Virus record (IMG/VR): IMGVR_UViG_3300003690_003730 | Span: 1-20,973 of that record | Strand: one strand, 5' to 3' | Origin: a virus | DNA: 20,973 nt | Shown here: piece by piece, positions 14,775 through 20,973 of the stretch | Position numbering within the stretch: the first letter of the stretch is position 1 | Layout: every line of letters begins with the position of its first letter | Notes under the pieces: generated by a model | Told to the model about the DNA's origin: nothing | The model's database searches: none | The model's input: the letters and a program-made list of their open reading frames with translations, nothing else | Program-made: the position numbers and the translations under genes

Positions 14775-14807
14775 GCGCCCCACCATTCAATGAGCATGGT
14801 AGGGCGC
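14775..14807. terminator. Inverted repeat between convergent genes, probable bidirectional terminator
   Basis: GCGCCCCACCAT, 9-nt loop, ATGGTAGGGCGC: 11 of 12 positions pair. It lies in the 44-nt gap between the plus-strand gene ending at 14768 and the minus-strand gene ending at 14813. No long U tract is present on either side, so intrinsic termination would be weak. Confidence 0.55.
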
Positions 14808-14812
14808 TGAGA

Positions 14813-15259
14813 TCAGTAGGACAATGTCACCAATTCGCATTTGGCGTTCTTGCCACCGGCATAGTCGTAGAAGACTTTCATGAAACTGCCGCTACCGTTT
14901 TGGATATTCAGGGTGATCTGATAGCGATTTGCCGTGGTCGTGGTTGTTGCCGTGCCGCGGCGGATTTCAGATTCAAGGTCTGACGGGGTCTGAATTCCGG
15001 CATTCGGCCCGCGTTCACGAACGCGGGCATAAAAGTGAAATCCTTTGTCCTGCCAGATCATAGGCAACATGTTGCTCCACTGGCTGTTCGTAACCTGTTT
15101 CCACGCATTGTCGACATTGCTGCCGCTGAGTGAAAACGTTGTCGGGGCACAGGCCGATGGCGGCTTGGCGTGTGCAGGCAGGGCCAGCAAAAGACCAAGT
15201 GTCAGGAAAAGAAAGGCTGCCATCAGGCCGCCAAAACGCATGCTGCGATAGGTCTGCAT
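14813..15259 (-). CDS. Secreted protein of unknown function (probable prophage cargo gene)
   Basis: 148 residues from the ATG at 15259, which has AAGGAG 9-14 nt upstream; an earlier in-frame ATG would put that site inside the gene. Residues 1-31 form a clear Sec signal peptide: basic start, LMAAFLFLTLGLLLALPAHA, cleavage after AHA. The mature part has two cysteines, CAPT near its start and AKCEL near its end, which could pair in the periplasm. Other segments are NAWKQVTNSQWSNMLPMIW, FHFYARVRERG, a TATTTTTANRY linker and FMKVFYDYAGGKN. I do not recognise the family. It runs against the late operon between two packaging genes, the usual mark of a lysogenic-conversion (moron) gene. No clear promoter is seen. 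Confidence 0.75.
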   Translation of the reverse strand: MQTYRSMRFGGLMAAFLFLTLGLLLALPAHAKPPSACAPTTFSLSGSNVDNAWKQVTNSQWSNMLPMIWQDKGFHFYARVRERGPNAGIQTPSDLESEIRRGTATTTTTANRYQITLNIQNGSGSFMKVFYDYAGGKNAKCELVTLSY

Positions 15260-15361
15260 TATCGAGTTTCTCCTTGTTGTCATGGTGTTCAGACACAGCT
15301 TTGACGTCGCCCGGACGCGAACGTGACAGACCGCAACAACCAAATTGATGGAGTGAGGAAA

Positions 15362-16882
15362 ATGCCAATGGCACAGGCCCGCTTCGCCGAATTCGTCTGG
15401 ATCTGGGATCAGATGTTGGGGCTCAGCCTGCCGACCCATCACCGGAGGATGGCCGATTGGCTTGAGGACTGCTGGCAGTCGGGCAAACGCGAGATGCTTT
15501 TGATGGCGTTTCGCAATTCTGGGAAATCGACACTGGTCGGGTTGTTTTGTGCCTGGGTGCTTTATCGTGATGCCGATTTGCGCATTCTGGTGCTGGCCGC
15601 CGATCTGGATCTGGCGAAAAAGATGGTGCGCAACGTCAAGCGCGTGATTGAGCGTCATCCGCTGATGGGGGCCCTGTTGCCCGAAAAGCTGATCGATTGG
15701 GGGAGCGAGCGCTTTACCGTGGCGCGGACGGCTGTGTTGCGTGATCCATCGATGCAGGCGGTAGGCATTGGCGGCAACATTACCGGGTCGCGTGCCGATC
15801 TGGTGATTTGCGATGATGTCGAGGTGCCAAAAAACAGCGATACCGCCCATAAACGTGCCGAGCTGCGCGAAAAGCTTGGCGAGATTGCCTATGTGCTGGG
15901 GCCAAGCGGTGCGCAGCTTTATGTCGGCACCCCGCACAGCTATTATTCGATCTACGCCGATGAAGCGCGAACTGAAATCGGGGAAGTCGCCCCGTTCCTG
16001 GCCGGTTTTTCACGCTTTGAACTTCCCATCGTCAATAAGGACGGGACATCAAATTGGCCGGAACGGTTTGACGCAGCCGCGATTGATGCCATGCGGATCC
16101 GCACCCCAGAGCGCAAGTTTCAAAGCCAGATGATGCTTGAAATGATGGCCCCGGTGGCCGGGATGCTCGACCCCGCAAAATTGCGGTTCTATGACGACAC
16201 GGCCGAGATCACGCATGGCAATGGCCGTATGACGCTTCGGATTGGCGGGCGAACCATGGTCGCCAGTGCCTGCCATTTTGATCCGAGTTTCGGGTCGCTT
16301 CGGGGCGACGGGGCGGTGGTGGCCTGTGTTTATATCTGTGATCAGGGGGAATACTGGTTGCAGGATATCGCATGGCTGCGCGCGGCCGACCCGGGCGATC
16401 CGGCCGAAAGCGGTGACAGGCCATGGCGCGATGAAGCCAGCCAGCTTTGTGCGCAGGTGGCCGACTTTATGGCGCGCCATCATTTGCCGTCGGTCCGGGT
16501 CGAGACCAATGGCATTGGCCGGTTCCTGCCCAATATTCTTAGGCGTGAACTGAAATCAATCGGATGGGCGGCAAGCGTCGTAGAACATCATGAGAGTACC
16601 AACAAGGCCACCCGGATCGAGGATGCCTTTGGTGCGGTGATGGGGGCAGGATTGCTGCATGTCCATCGCGCTGTTTGCCAGACACCGTTCCTGCGCCAGA
16701 TGCGCGATTGGCATCCGGATAACAGCAATGCCAACAAAAGTGCCGATGACGGGCTTGATGCGGTGGCGGGCTGTATTTTGCATGATCCGGTGCGTTTGCC
16801 GCGGGTCGATATGCCGATCAAACGCGCCGACTGGCGGGCACAAAGCGGGATTTTCCGGGCCGATAGCCATTTCAACCCGTGA
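15362..16882 (+). CDS. Terminase large subunit
   Basis: 506 residues from the ATG at 15362 with GTGAGGAAA upstream; a GTG at 15323 would add 13 residues and has no ribosome site. It is the packaging motor: ATPase plus headful or site-specific nuclease. ATPase: Walker A RNSGKST (51-57), Walker B DLVICDDVE (146-154), a coupling-type YVGTPH (187-192). Nuclease of RNase H fold: HFDPSFGS (305-312, D307), VRVETNGIGR (378-387, E381) and SADDGLDAVAG (460-470). All key acidic residues are present. As in T7 it stands at the end of the structural genes rather than before the portal. Confidence 0.95.
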   Translation: MPMAQARFAEFVWIWDQMLGLSLPTHHRRMADWLEDCWQSGKREMLLMAFRNSGKSTLVGLFCAWVLYRDADLRILVLAADLDLAKKMVRNVKRVIERHPLMGALLPEKLIDWGSERFTVARTAVLRDPSMQAVGIGGNITGSRADLVICDDVEVPKNSDTAHKRAELREKLGEIAYVLGPSGAQLYVGTPHSYYSIYADEARTEIGEVAPFLAGFSRFELPIVNKDGTSNWPERFDAAAIDAMRIRTPERKFQSQMMLEMMAPVAGMLDPAKLRFYDDTAEITHGNGRMTLRIGGRTMVASACHFDPSFGSLRGDGAVVACVYICDQGEYWLQDIAWLRAADPGDPAESGDRPWRDEASQLCAQVADFMARHHLPSVRVETNGIGRFLPNILRRELKSIGWAASVVEHHESTNKATRIEDAFGAVMGAGLLHVHRAVCQTPFLRQMRDWHPDNSNANKSADDGLDAVAGCILHDPVRLPRVDMPIKRADWRAQSGIFRADSHFNP

Positions 16883-16924
16883 GAACGGGCTTTCAATTCG
16901 TGAGGGAAGAAAAAACTTTCTCAC
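16871..16924. repeat. Direct and inverted repeats at the end of the terminase gene
   Basis: TTCAACCCGTGAG (16871-16883, overlapping the stop) recurs as TTCAATTCGTGAG (16892-16904). The second copy opens a hairpin, GTGAGGGA paired with TTTCTCAC around an A-rich loop. There is no U tract. It could be a weak terminator, a processing site or part of a packaging recognition site. Confidence 0.45.
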
Positions 16925-17189
16925 AATGCCAAATGGTTAGCGCAGGTCTGTATCACATTTGTGAAATATTCATGGAAAATTCAGCTTTGGTCCCTACGTT
17001 TATTATATGAAAGCATAGTAAGTAATTTTTCTTCCTATACTAAAGTGAGTTTTCGAAGCCAGAAAAAGACGGGTCCCGGCCCATGAAGCCGGCACAAGGA
17101 AGCGGCCAAAGATCATTTGTTGATTGATTTTGCAGTCCAGGAAAACAAGACGTCCATGTGGGCGCACCTGACTGTCAGGAGGCCTGACC
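16883..17189. other. AT-rich intergenic region before the lysis genes
   Basis: About 307 nt with no convincing gene; the longest clear reading is a 12-codon frame at 16973. The stretch 16910-17060 is markedly richer in A and T than the genes around it and contains TTATATGA and a good -10 box TATACT at 17036-17041. The -35 at the right distance (GCATAG) is poor, so a factor-dependent late promoter for the lysis genes is a guess. The 3' end holds the palindromic ribosome site listed separately. Confidence 0.45.
17167..17188 (+). promoter_or_regulatory. Ribosome site inside competing palindromes
   Basis: CCTGAC-T-GTCAGG-AGG-CCTGAC directly before the ATG at 17190. GTCAGG and the second CCTGAC pair around the loop AGG, so most of the AGGAGG Shine-Dalgarno is in a stem. 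The first CCTGAC can pair with the same GTCAGG instead, although only over a 1-nt loop. It could dampen translation or be a protein operator. Confidence 0.5.
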
Positions 17190-17495
17190 ATGTTGAAAAC
17201 ACTGAGCTTGATTGCTGTGGTGGCAGGTGCCGTTGCAGTAACACATACCCCAGCCTCGGCATCCCCCGTCTGCGGGGATCGATCCAAGGTGATCGACAGC
17301 CTGAGCGCAAAATATTCCGAAGAACCGGTCGCGGTCGGCGTGACGTCCAATGGTGGCGTGATCGAGGTGCTTAAAGCCCCCGATGGCCAGACCTGGACCA
17401 TCCTGTTTACCTATCCGTCCGGCCCAAGCTGCCTCGTCGCCTCTGGCGAGGCCTGGCAGGACCTGGAAGAAAAGCTCAAAGGCCCGGCAGCTTAA
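17190..17495 (+). CDS. Small secreted protein of unknown function
   Basis: 101 residues. Residues 1-25 form a signal peptide (MLKTLSLIAVVAGAVAV ... ASAS). The mature part has two cysteines (PVCGDRSKVIDSL and PSGPSCLVASGEAW), likely a disulfide, with EVLKAPDGQTWTILFTYPSG between them. I recall small alphaproteobacterial periplasmic proteins with this layout (C--R--V---L---Y-E ... G-WT-L-T-P-G-SC ... GE-W) and no known function. It stands at the head of the lysis region but is cut off from it by a strong terminator. It could be a spanin-like helper or a host-type cargo gene. Confidence 0.75.
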   Translation: MLKTLSLIAVVAGAVAVTHTPASASPVCGDRSKVIDSLSAKYSEEPVAVGVTSNGGVIEVLKAPDGQTWTILFTYPSGPSCLVASGEAWQDLEEKLKGPAA

Positions 17496-17579
17496 ACCAA
17501 GCTTCCCCGCCTCCTGACTGCTTTGACCGCTTATCCAGCCCGTGGGATGTCGCCCCGGGTGGAGAAGAGGTCGACCTGA

Positions 17580-17611
17580 CCCGCAAACCATCGGTTTGCG
17601 GGTTTTTCTTT
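17580..17611 (+). terminator. Terminator before the lysis genes (T5)
   Basis: A perfect 10-bp stem, CCCGCAAACC, loop ATC, GGTTTGCGGG, then TTTTTCTTT. It ends 20 nt before the ATG at 17632, the same spacing as T1-T4 in the tail-tip cassette. Confidence 0.92.
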
Positions 17612-17631
17612 GTCTGAAAATCGAGGCCCCC

Positions 17632-17955
17632 ATGACCCTGCCTGTGACCCAGACGGTTGATGTGATCTGGTGGATCACGGCTGTTGAAATCCCTGCTGTC
17701 GCCAGCCTGTTCTGGCTGCATTGGCGGATGCGTTCCGAACTGCTTGGCCGCGTCGAACAGCTCCGCACCCGCGAGGAATCAGATGCCAGCGACCTGCGCG
17801 ATGCCTTGGCTGCCTTCAAGCTCGATGTCGCGCGCAACTATGTCTCCATCCCCTATCTCAAGGATGTCGAAAAGCGCCTGACCGGCCATTTGCTCCGGAT
17901 TGAGGCCAAGCTCGACATGCCCCCCATCCCGAGCAAAAAGGATCTGAGCTTATGA
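17632..17955 (+). CDS. One-TM plus coiled-coil protein of the lysis cassette
   Basis: 107 residues; GAGGCCCC precedes the ATG. One membrane helix, VIWWITAVEIPAVASLFWLHW (about 11-31, shown in two parts by VDVIWW and SLFWLHW), is followed by a charged helix (about 33-95) ending in LKDVEKRLTGHLLRIEAKLD. The ending is familiar from hypothetical proteins next to endolysins in alphaproteobacterial prophages. A short N-terminal helix with a long coiled coil would suit a pinholin, an i-spanin-like protein or an endolysin regulator; I cannot choose. Its last 4 nt overlap the endolysin start, so they are co-translated. Confidence 0.7.
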   Translation: MTLPVTQTVDVIWWITAVEIPAVASLFWLHWRMRSELLGRVEQLRTREESDASDLRDALAAFKLDVARNYVSIPYLKDVEKRLTGHLLRIEAKLDMPPIPSKKDLSL

Positions 17956-18422
17956 CCGACCCCCAAACCCTGACCAGATCGGTATCAACGCCGGTTACTG
18001 ATCCCGATGCCCTGCCCGAGGTCGAAGTTCTTGCCCGTACCCTCTATGGCGAGGCGCGTGGCGAGGAGCTTGCCGGGATCGAGGCCGTGGCATCGGTCAT
18101 CCTCAACCGGGTTGCGTTTGTGAAACGGCGCGGGCGCTATTGGTGGGGCAATGACATCAAATCGGTATGCCTGAAACCGGCACAGTTTTCCTGCTGGAAC
18201 GAAGCGGACCCCAATCGCAAGAAACTGCTGGCACTCAGCCCGCGTGACCCGGCCTATCGCCTGTGCAAACGCATCGCCAAGCGCGCGGTGGTGGGGGAGC
18301 TTCCCGATCAAACCGACGGTGCTACCCATTATCACACCCATGCAGTTGATCCGTTCTGGGCGCGTGGGCATGTGCCGGTCGCAGAAATCGGCAATCACCT
18401 GTTCTACAAAGACATCGGTTAA
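17952..18422 (+). CDS. SleB-family cell wall hydrolase (endolysin)
   Basis: 156 residues. It would cut the peptidoglycan at the end of infection. The Hydrolase_2/SleB domain runs from about residue 24 to the end: VLARTLYGEARGEELAGIEA with the likely catalytic Glu34 in GEARGE, SVILNRV, KPAQFSCWNE (the conserved Q-FSCW), DGATHYHTH and the closing VAEIGNHLFYKDI. No signal peptide or membrane helix, so it depends on a holin to reach the wall. ATGA overlap with the preceding gene. Confidence 0.92.
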   Translation: MTDPQTLTRSVSTPVTDPDALPEVEVLARTLYGEARGEELAGIEAVASVILNRVAFVKRRGRYWWGNDIKSVCLKPAQFSCWNEADPNRKKLLALSPRDPAYRLCKRIAKRAVVGELPDQTDGATHYHTHAVDPFWARGHVPVAEIGNHLFYKDIG

Positions 18423-18596
18423 TCCGATGGCCGCTCTTGCCGCCAAGACGGACTGCAAAGAAGCATTGGCTGCGCTTCCGGTGCTCACGTACTGACACGT
18501 ACGCTGCGCGCCGGTTCTCACCACTACTTCTTTTCGCCACGTCTTACCGATAATCCCGACCATCGTGAAGGCTTCAAAAATTGCCAGAGGTGCAAA
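18423..18596. other. Spacer between endolysin and holin
   Basis: 174 nt without a supported gene. It contains a short palindrome CGTAC-TGACA-CGTACG at 18488-18503 within a GC-rich stretch, and the holin ribosome site CCAGAGG about 6 nt before the ATG. No promoter or U-tailed hairpin seen. Confidence 0.45.
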
Positions 18597-19085
18597 ATGA
18601 TTCCTGCATTGCTCGCCCAGATCGGCCTGCCGCTTTTGATGAAGGCGGTGGGTGCGGGGCTTGACCATATCGACAACCCGATTGCCAAAACCGCGGCCGA
18701 GGGCCTGAAACATGTAGAGGCGGCTGTGACCAAGGGCGACGTCACGCCCGAACAAATCAACGCGGCCAACCGCCACACCGAACGCATGGCCGAAATCGAA
18801 CTGGCGCGTGATACCGAAACACTTAAATCCGTCAACCGCACCATCCGGGCCGAGGTCGCCAGCGAAGACGCCTTTGTCCGGCGCTGGCGCCCGAGCTTCG
18901 GCTACGCCGTGGCCCTCACCTGGATCATGACCATGGGCGCCATCGCCTACGCCATCATCCTCACCCCGCTTCAGGCCCCGGCGATCATCGCAGCACTCGT
19001 CAACACCAGCCCGATCTGGGGCATTGCGTTGGGTGTTTTGGGCGTGAGTGTTGTGAAAAGGAGTGCGGATAAGAAATTATCGTGA
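18597..19085 (+). CDS. Holin, 3-TM gene transfer agent type
   Basis: 162 residues. Matches the layout of the GTA_holin_3TM family: N-terminal hydrophobic IPALLAQIGLPLLMKAVGAG (2-21), a long amphipathic middle with EGLKHVEAAVTKGDVTPEQI and IRAEVASEDAFVRRWRPSFG, then two membrane helices (YAVALTWIMTMGAIAYAIIL, about 102-121, and AALVNTSPIWGIALGVLGVS, about 132-151) and a short basic tail. The RRWRPSFGY motif before the second helix is typical. It would permeabilise the inner membrane for the SleB endolysin. Its stop touches the tandem repeats of the toxin-antitoxin promoter. Confidence 0.9.
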   Translation: MIPALLAQIGLPLLMKAVGAGLDHIDNPIAKTAAEGLKHVEAAVTKGDVTPEQINAANRHTERMAEIELARDTETLKSVNRTIRAEVASEDAFVRRWRPSFGYAVALTWIMTMGAIAYAIILTPLQAPAIIAALVNTSPIWGIALGVLGVSVVKRSADKKLS

Positions 19086-19121
19086 TTTCGAATATTTCGG
19101 ATGTTTCGAATATTGCGTTTA
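19086..19121. repeat. Four tandem 9-bp repeats, candidate antitoxin operator
   Basis: TTTCGAATA, TTTCGGATG, TTTCGAATA, TTGCGTTTA in direct succession. Units 1 and 3 are the same, units 2 and 4 degenerate. Each TTTCGAATATT also has near-dyad symmetry (TTCGAA, AATATT). The array starts directly after the holin stop, and the last unit contains the -35 box of the promoter. Binding here would compete with RNA polymerase. Confidence 0.65.
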
Positions 19122-19141
19122 TCGCGGGAGTGGCATATGAT
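19113..19141 (+). promoter_or_regulatory. Sigma-70-type promoter of the toxin-antitoxin operon
   Basis: TTGCGT, 17-nt spacer, TATGAT: near-consensus boxes with ideal spacing, about 60 nt before the ATG at 19202. It overlaps the last of the 9-bp tandem repeats. It would let the pair be expressed from the lysogen independently of the late genes. Confidence 0.65.
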
Positions 19142-19201
19142 ATAGCTGCATCTAAGGGCCGAAGAGGCTGGCGATGTGGGAAAAGGGAATGGAGATAAGA
19201 G

Positions 19202-19672
19202 ATGTCGGCAATTCGCAAAGACGATTTTGGCGGTAGATTGCCAACGCAAATTGAAAGCGCGACAGCGGATCAGCTTCGCCAGATCATTGCTTCGCAGACA
19301 AAAGAAGGTGAAGATACCAAGCTGACAGTTACGCCCGGTGACGGTAAGCCAGAAACGATCACGCTAAGCCCGGCGCTGACGGAGAGCCTGATGGCTTTGC
19401 TGCGTCTGGTTTCCAGCCGTCAAGGATTTCAGATGGTGCCGCTTTCGGTAGACTTGACCACGCAGCAGGCGGCAGATCTGTTGAATGTTTCTCGGCCCTA
19501 CTTGATCAAGCTGCTCGAAGCGGGTGATATCAAATTTACAACTGTAGGTCGGCATCGCAGGATTAAGGCTGAGGATTTGTTCGCTTATAAAGCCCGGCGG
19601 GATGCCGAACGTGACGAGGCCTTGTCTGAATTGGCAAAGATGGATGCAGAGCTTCTTCTGAAAGGATATTAA
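19202..19672 (+). CDS. Helix-turn-helix antitoxin (excisionase/MerR-like)
   Basis: 156 residues; GGAGATAAG precedes the ATG. The DNA-binding HTH_17-type domain is at about 82-130: SVDLTTQQAADLLNVSRPYL, IKLLEAGDIKFTTVGRHRRI, KAEDLFAYK. This is the excisionase-family layout, strand-turn-helix with a G-HRRI wing. The N-terminal ~80 residues (ATADQLRQIIASQTK ... ALTESLMALLRLVSSRQGF) may dimerise, and the charged C-terminal helix after 130 may clamp the toxin. Proteins of this kind precede PIN toxins in many proteobacteria and act as antitoxin and autorepressor. It ends 6 nt before the toxin start. A phage excisionase is the alternative, but the PIN neighbour argues against it. Confidence 0.85.
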   Translation: MSAIRKDDFGGRLPTQIESATADQLRQIIASQTKEGEDTKLTVTPGDGKPETITLSPALTESLMALLRLVSSRQGFQMVPLSVDLTTQQAADLLNVSRPYLIKLLEAGDIKFTTVGRHRRIKAEDLFAYKARRDAERDEALSELAKMDAELLLKGY

Positions 19673-19678
19673 TCGCAG

Positions 19679-20254
19679 ATGACATATCGGGCAGACCATT
19701 TTACAGCACTTCTTGATGCCTGTGTTCTGGCCGATGCGTTCAAGCGGAACTTGTTACTCAGTCTAGCGCGAGCTGAACTGTTTCGTCCCCGCTGGAGCCC
19801 TCAGATCCTTGATGAAACCGAACGGGCGATCCTAAAAATCACCAAGGGCGAGGCGGATGGGACCAAGCAGCGTGCGGCAATTGAGCGGGCATTCAGAGAT
19901 GCCTGCGTGACCGGATATGACGCGCTGATTTCGGCGGTGTCACTGCCAGATCCCGATGATCGCCACGTTCTGGCCGCGGCAATTCACACCAACGCGCAGG
20001 TTCTGGTGACAGATAACCTCAAAGATTTTCCGCCGAGTGAATTGGCGAAGTTCGGGGTTGAGCTCAAATCACCTGATGAATTCATCGCAGATACCATAAC
20101 CCTGCATGAGCAAACAGCCTTTGGCGCATTGAAGGCCATGCGAGTGCGCTATCAAAACCCGGCTCTTACAACGGATAAGATCATTCAGTTTGCGGAAAGC
20201 CGAGGTTTGATGACGACCGCGCTTTTGCTCAAGGAGTATGAGCAATATTGGTGA
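19679..20254 (+). CDS. PIN-domain ribonuclease toxin
   Basis: 191 residues. PIN domain of the PIN_3 type: ALLDACVLADAFKRNLLLSL with the first catalytic Asp13, PQILDETER with Glu46, LPDPDDRHVLAAAIHTNAQ with Asp91/Asp94, and VLVTDNLKDFP with Asp112. The four-acidic site that binds the metal is complete. The last ~60 residues (FIADTITLHEQTAFGALKAM onward) are a helical extension as in this subfamily. Such toxins cleave RNA and are inhibited by the partner antitoxin; the pair may stabilise the prophage or block other phages. Target RNA unknown. The start, 6 nt after the antitoxin stop, has a weak ribosome site (ATCGCAG), suggesting coupling. Confidence 0.88.
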   Translation: MTYRADHFTALLDACVLADAFKRNLLLSLARAELFRPRWSPQILDETERAILKITKGEADGTKQRAAIERAFRDACVTGYDALISAVSLPDPDDRHVLAAAIHTNAQVLVTDNLKDFPPSELAKFGVELKSPDEFIADTITLHEQTAFGALKAMRVRYQNPALTTDKIIQFAESRGLMTTALLLKEYEQYW

Positions 20255-20265
20255 AGCAACCGACG

Positions 20266-20973
20266 TCAGAGCTCCAAAGCTTCTAATGGATGAGATAAGA
20301 AGTAGACTTTCGTAAAGCCTTGCAGATCAAAAGACCTGCTGGTCATTAGTGAGAGCGTGATTTTCCCACTGTTATTCAGGTGGTTGGCGACCAAAAGTAA
20401 GCGTACATCTGGTCCTGCATTCTTACGATAAGTATTCAGCTTTTTGCATTTTGTATCGATTGCGGCTTGAATGAGCTCAACCGGATCTTGGCTTACCCAT
20501 CCGACTCTGTCGTTTACAACGTACCAGCGAGAATGAAATTCTTTGGTGACCCAAACCTTGGTGCCGCAACGGAGCAAAAATTGAGTTCGGTAGCCGGTTT
20601 CTCTGCTTTCAAGGTTTTCTGCCATTAAGGCTTGATGCAGTTCTTTTAACTCGCATTCAGAGATATTTCCGGCATCTGGCTTCCTAAGAAGCCGAACATG
20701 CAATGTCAAATCAGATGTTTTCTCAAAACCCTGAGCAAATTTTTCCAATTCTTTGCTTCGATGTTGTTCAGTCTGTTTTACGGACGATCCCCCTTTGTTC
20801 TGATTTTCATTAAGAAAAATTTCCCTTACCTCCAGACCAAAAGTAAGTACGCCCTCTTTTATGATAAAATCTGGTTTCTCGCGCTGTTCTAAAATTTCCC
20901 ACGAGGTATTTAGTAGCTGAGAAGCTTTGAGCACAAAGTTGCGCTCATCACGCTTTTGAGAATCTGAGGTCAT
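20266..20973 (-). CDS. Possible PD-(D/E)XK nuclease-like protein, AT-rich
   Basis: 235 residues if it starts at the ATG that is the last codon in the window; it could extend further. Near residues 34-52 it reads PDFIIKEGVLTFGLEVREIF: a PD, a short hairpin and then E-V-R on a strand, like the D...(E/Q)xK core of PD-(D/E)XK nucleases, here with Arg in place of Lys. Later it has WVSQDPVELIQAAIDTKCKK (about 157-176) and VRLLLVANHL. I recall unnamed proteins with a PDF...GxEVT core and a C-terminal DP---I--AI--K--K segment. It is richer in A and T than the phage genes and converges on the toxin gene with an 11-nt gap. Likely acquired separately; a defence role is speculation. Confidence 0.6.
   Translation of the reverse strand: MTSDSQKRDERNFVLKASQLLNTSWEILEQREKPDFIIKEGVLTFGLEVREIFLNENQNKGGSSVKQTEQHRSKELEKFAQGFEKTSDLTLHVRLLRKPDAGNISECELKELHQALMAENLESRETGYRTQFLLRCGTKVWVTKEFHSRWYVVNDRVGWVSQDPVELIQAAIDTKCKKLNTYRKNAGPDVRLLLVANHLNNSGKITLSLMTSRSFDLQGFTKVYFLSHPLEALEL

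Noticed and set aside
17256-17281. CATCCCCCGTCTGCGGGGAT, like half of a REP-type palindrome
   Set aside because: It lies inside the coding part of the small secreted protein at its signal-peptide cleavage region, lacks the partner palindrome and is too short to call a fourth copy.
18482-18510. Palindromic CGTAC stretch considered as an attachment site or insertion scar
   Set aside because: Only a 5-6 bp stem; no second copy or flanking duplication is seen in the window.
19202-19672. Antitoxin gene considered as a phage excisionase
   Set aside because: The HTH type would fit, but the adjacent complete PIN toxin gene, 6 nt downstream, and the own promoter make a toxin-antitoxin operon more likely; no integrase is nearby.

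Overview
The window reads as most of the morphogenesis, packaging and lysis region of a podovirus-type prophage in an alphaproteobacterium. The grounds are the moderately high GC, the codon use, the GTA-type 3-TM holin, the SleB-type endolysin and the first gene, which resembles a small protein family I know from alphaproteobacteria. A Rhodospirillales host such as Thalassospira would fit, but that is an inference. No tRNA, rRNA, CRISPR array, insertion sequence, integrase, repressor or RNA polymerase gene is visible.

Layout. 1-953: two conserved genes of unknown role, then a terminator. 1063-5495: head module (small connector-adjacent protein, portal, Bbp19-like protein, scaffold, major capsid protein, 91-aa possible decoration protein). 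5592-8700: a tail-tip cassette placed between capsid and tail-tube genes, consisting of an Mtd-like C-type-lectin receptor-binding protein and three collar-domain proteins. A strong hairpin-plus-U terminator stands 20-30 nt before each start in this cassette except that of the second-to-third junction's downstream neighbour, the tail tube gene, which overlaps collar 3. 8697-11851: tail tubular proteins A and B and a small coiled-coil candidate internal protein. 11887-14451: T7-type tail fibre with a C1q-like tip and a lectin-like two-domain protein. 14457-16882: candidate small terminase, a minus-strand secreted cargo gene and the large terminase. 17190-19085: a secreted small protein, a one-TM protein, SleB endolysin and 3-TM holin. 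19202-20254: an HTH antitoxin and PIN toxin pair behind a good promoter with 9-bp tandem repeats. 20266-20973: an AT-richer minus-strand gene with a possible PD-(D/E)XK core.

How it works together. The head genes build a procapsid around the portal and TerL packages it. TTPA and TTPB make the short tail, and as many as six different proteins look like tail-tip or adhesion proteins. SleB plus the 3-TM holin would release virions. The head order (portal, Bbp19-like, scaffold, capsid) together with an Mtd homologue points to Bordetella phage BPP-1 as a relative, whereas portal, tail tube and fibre are T7-type families.

Most interesting: the Mtd-like gene (5592-6662) ends in a variable-region-like segment with codons that fit adenine mutagenesis, followed by a perfect hairpin, as in diversity-generating retroelements (DGRs). 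I see no reverse transcriptase, Avd or template repeat in the window. Also notable are the terminator-punctuated tail-tip cassettes and three REP-like palindrome doublets at gene junctions of the structural module.
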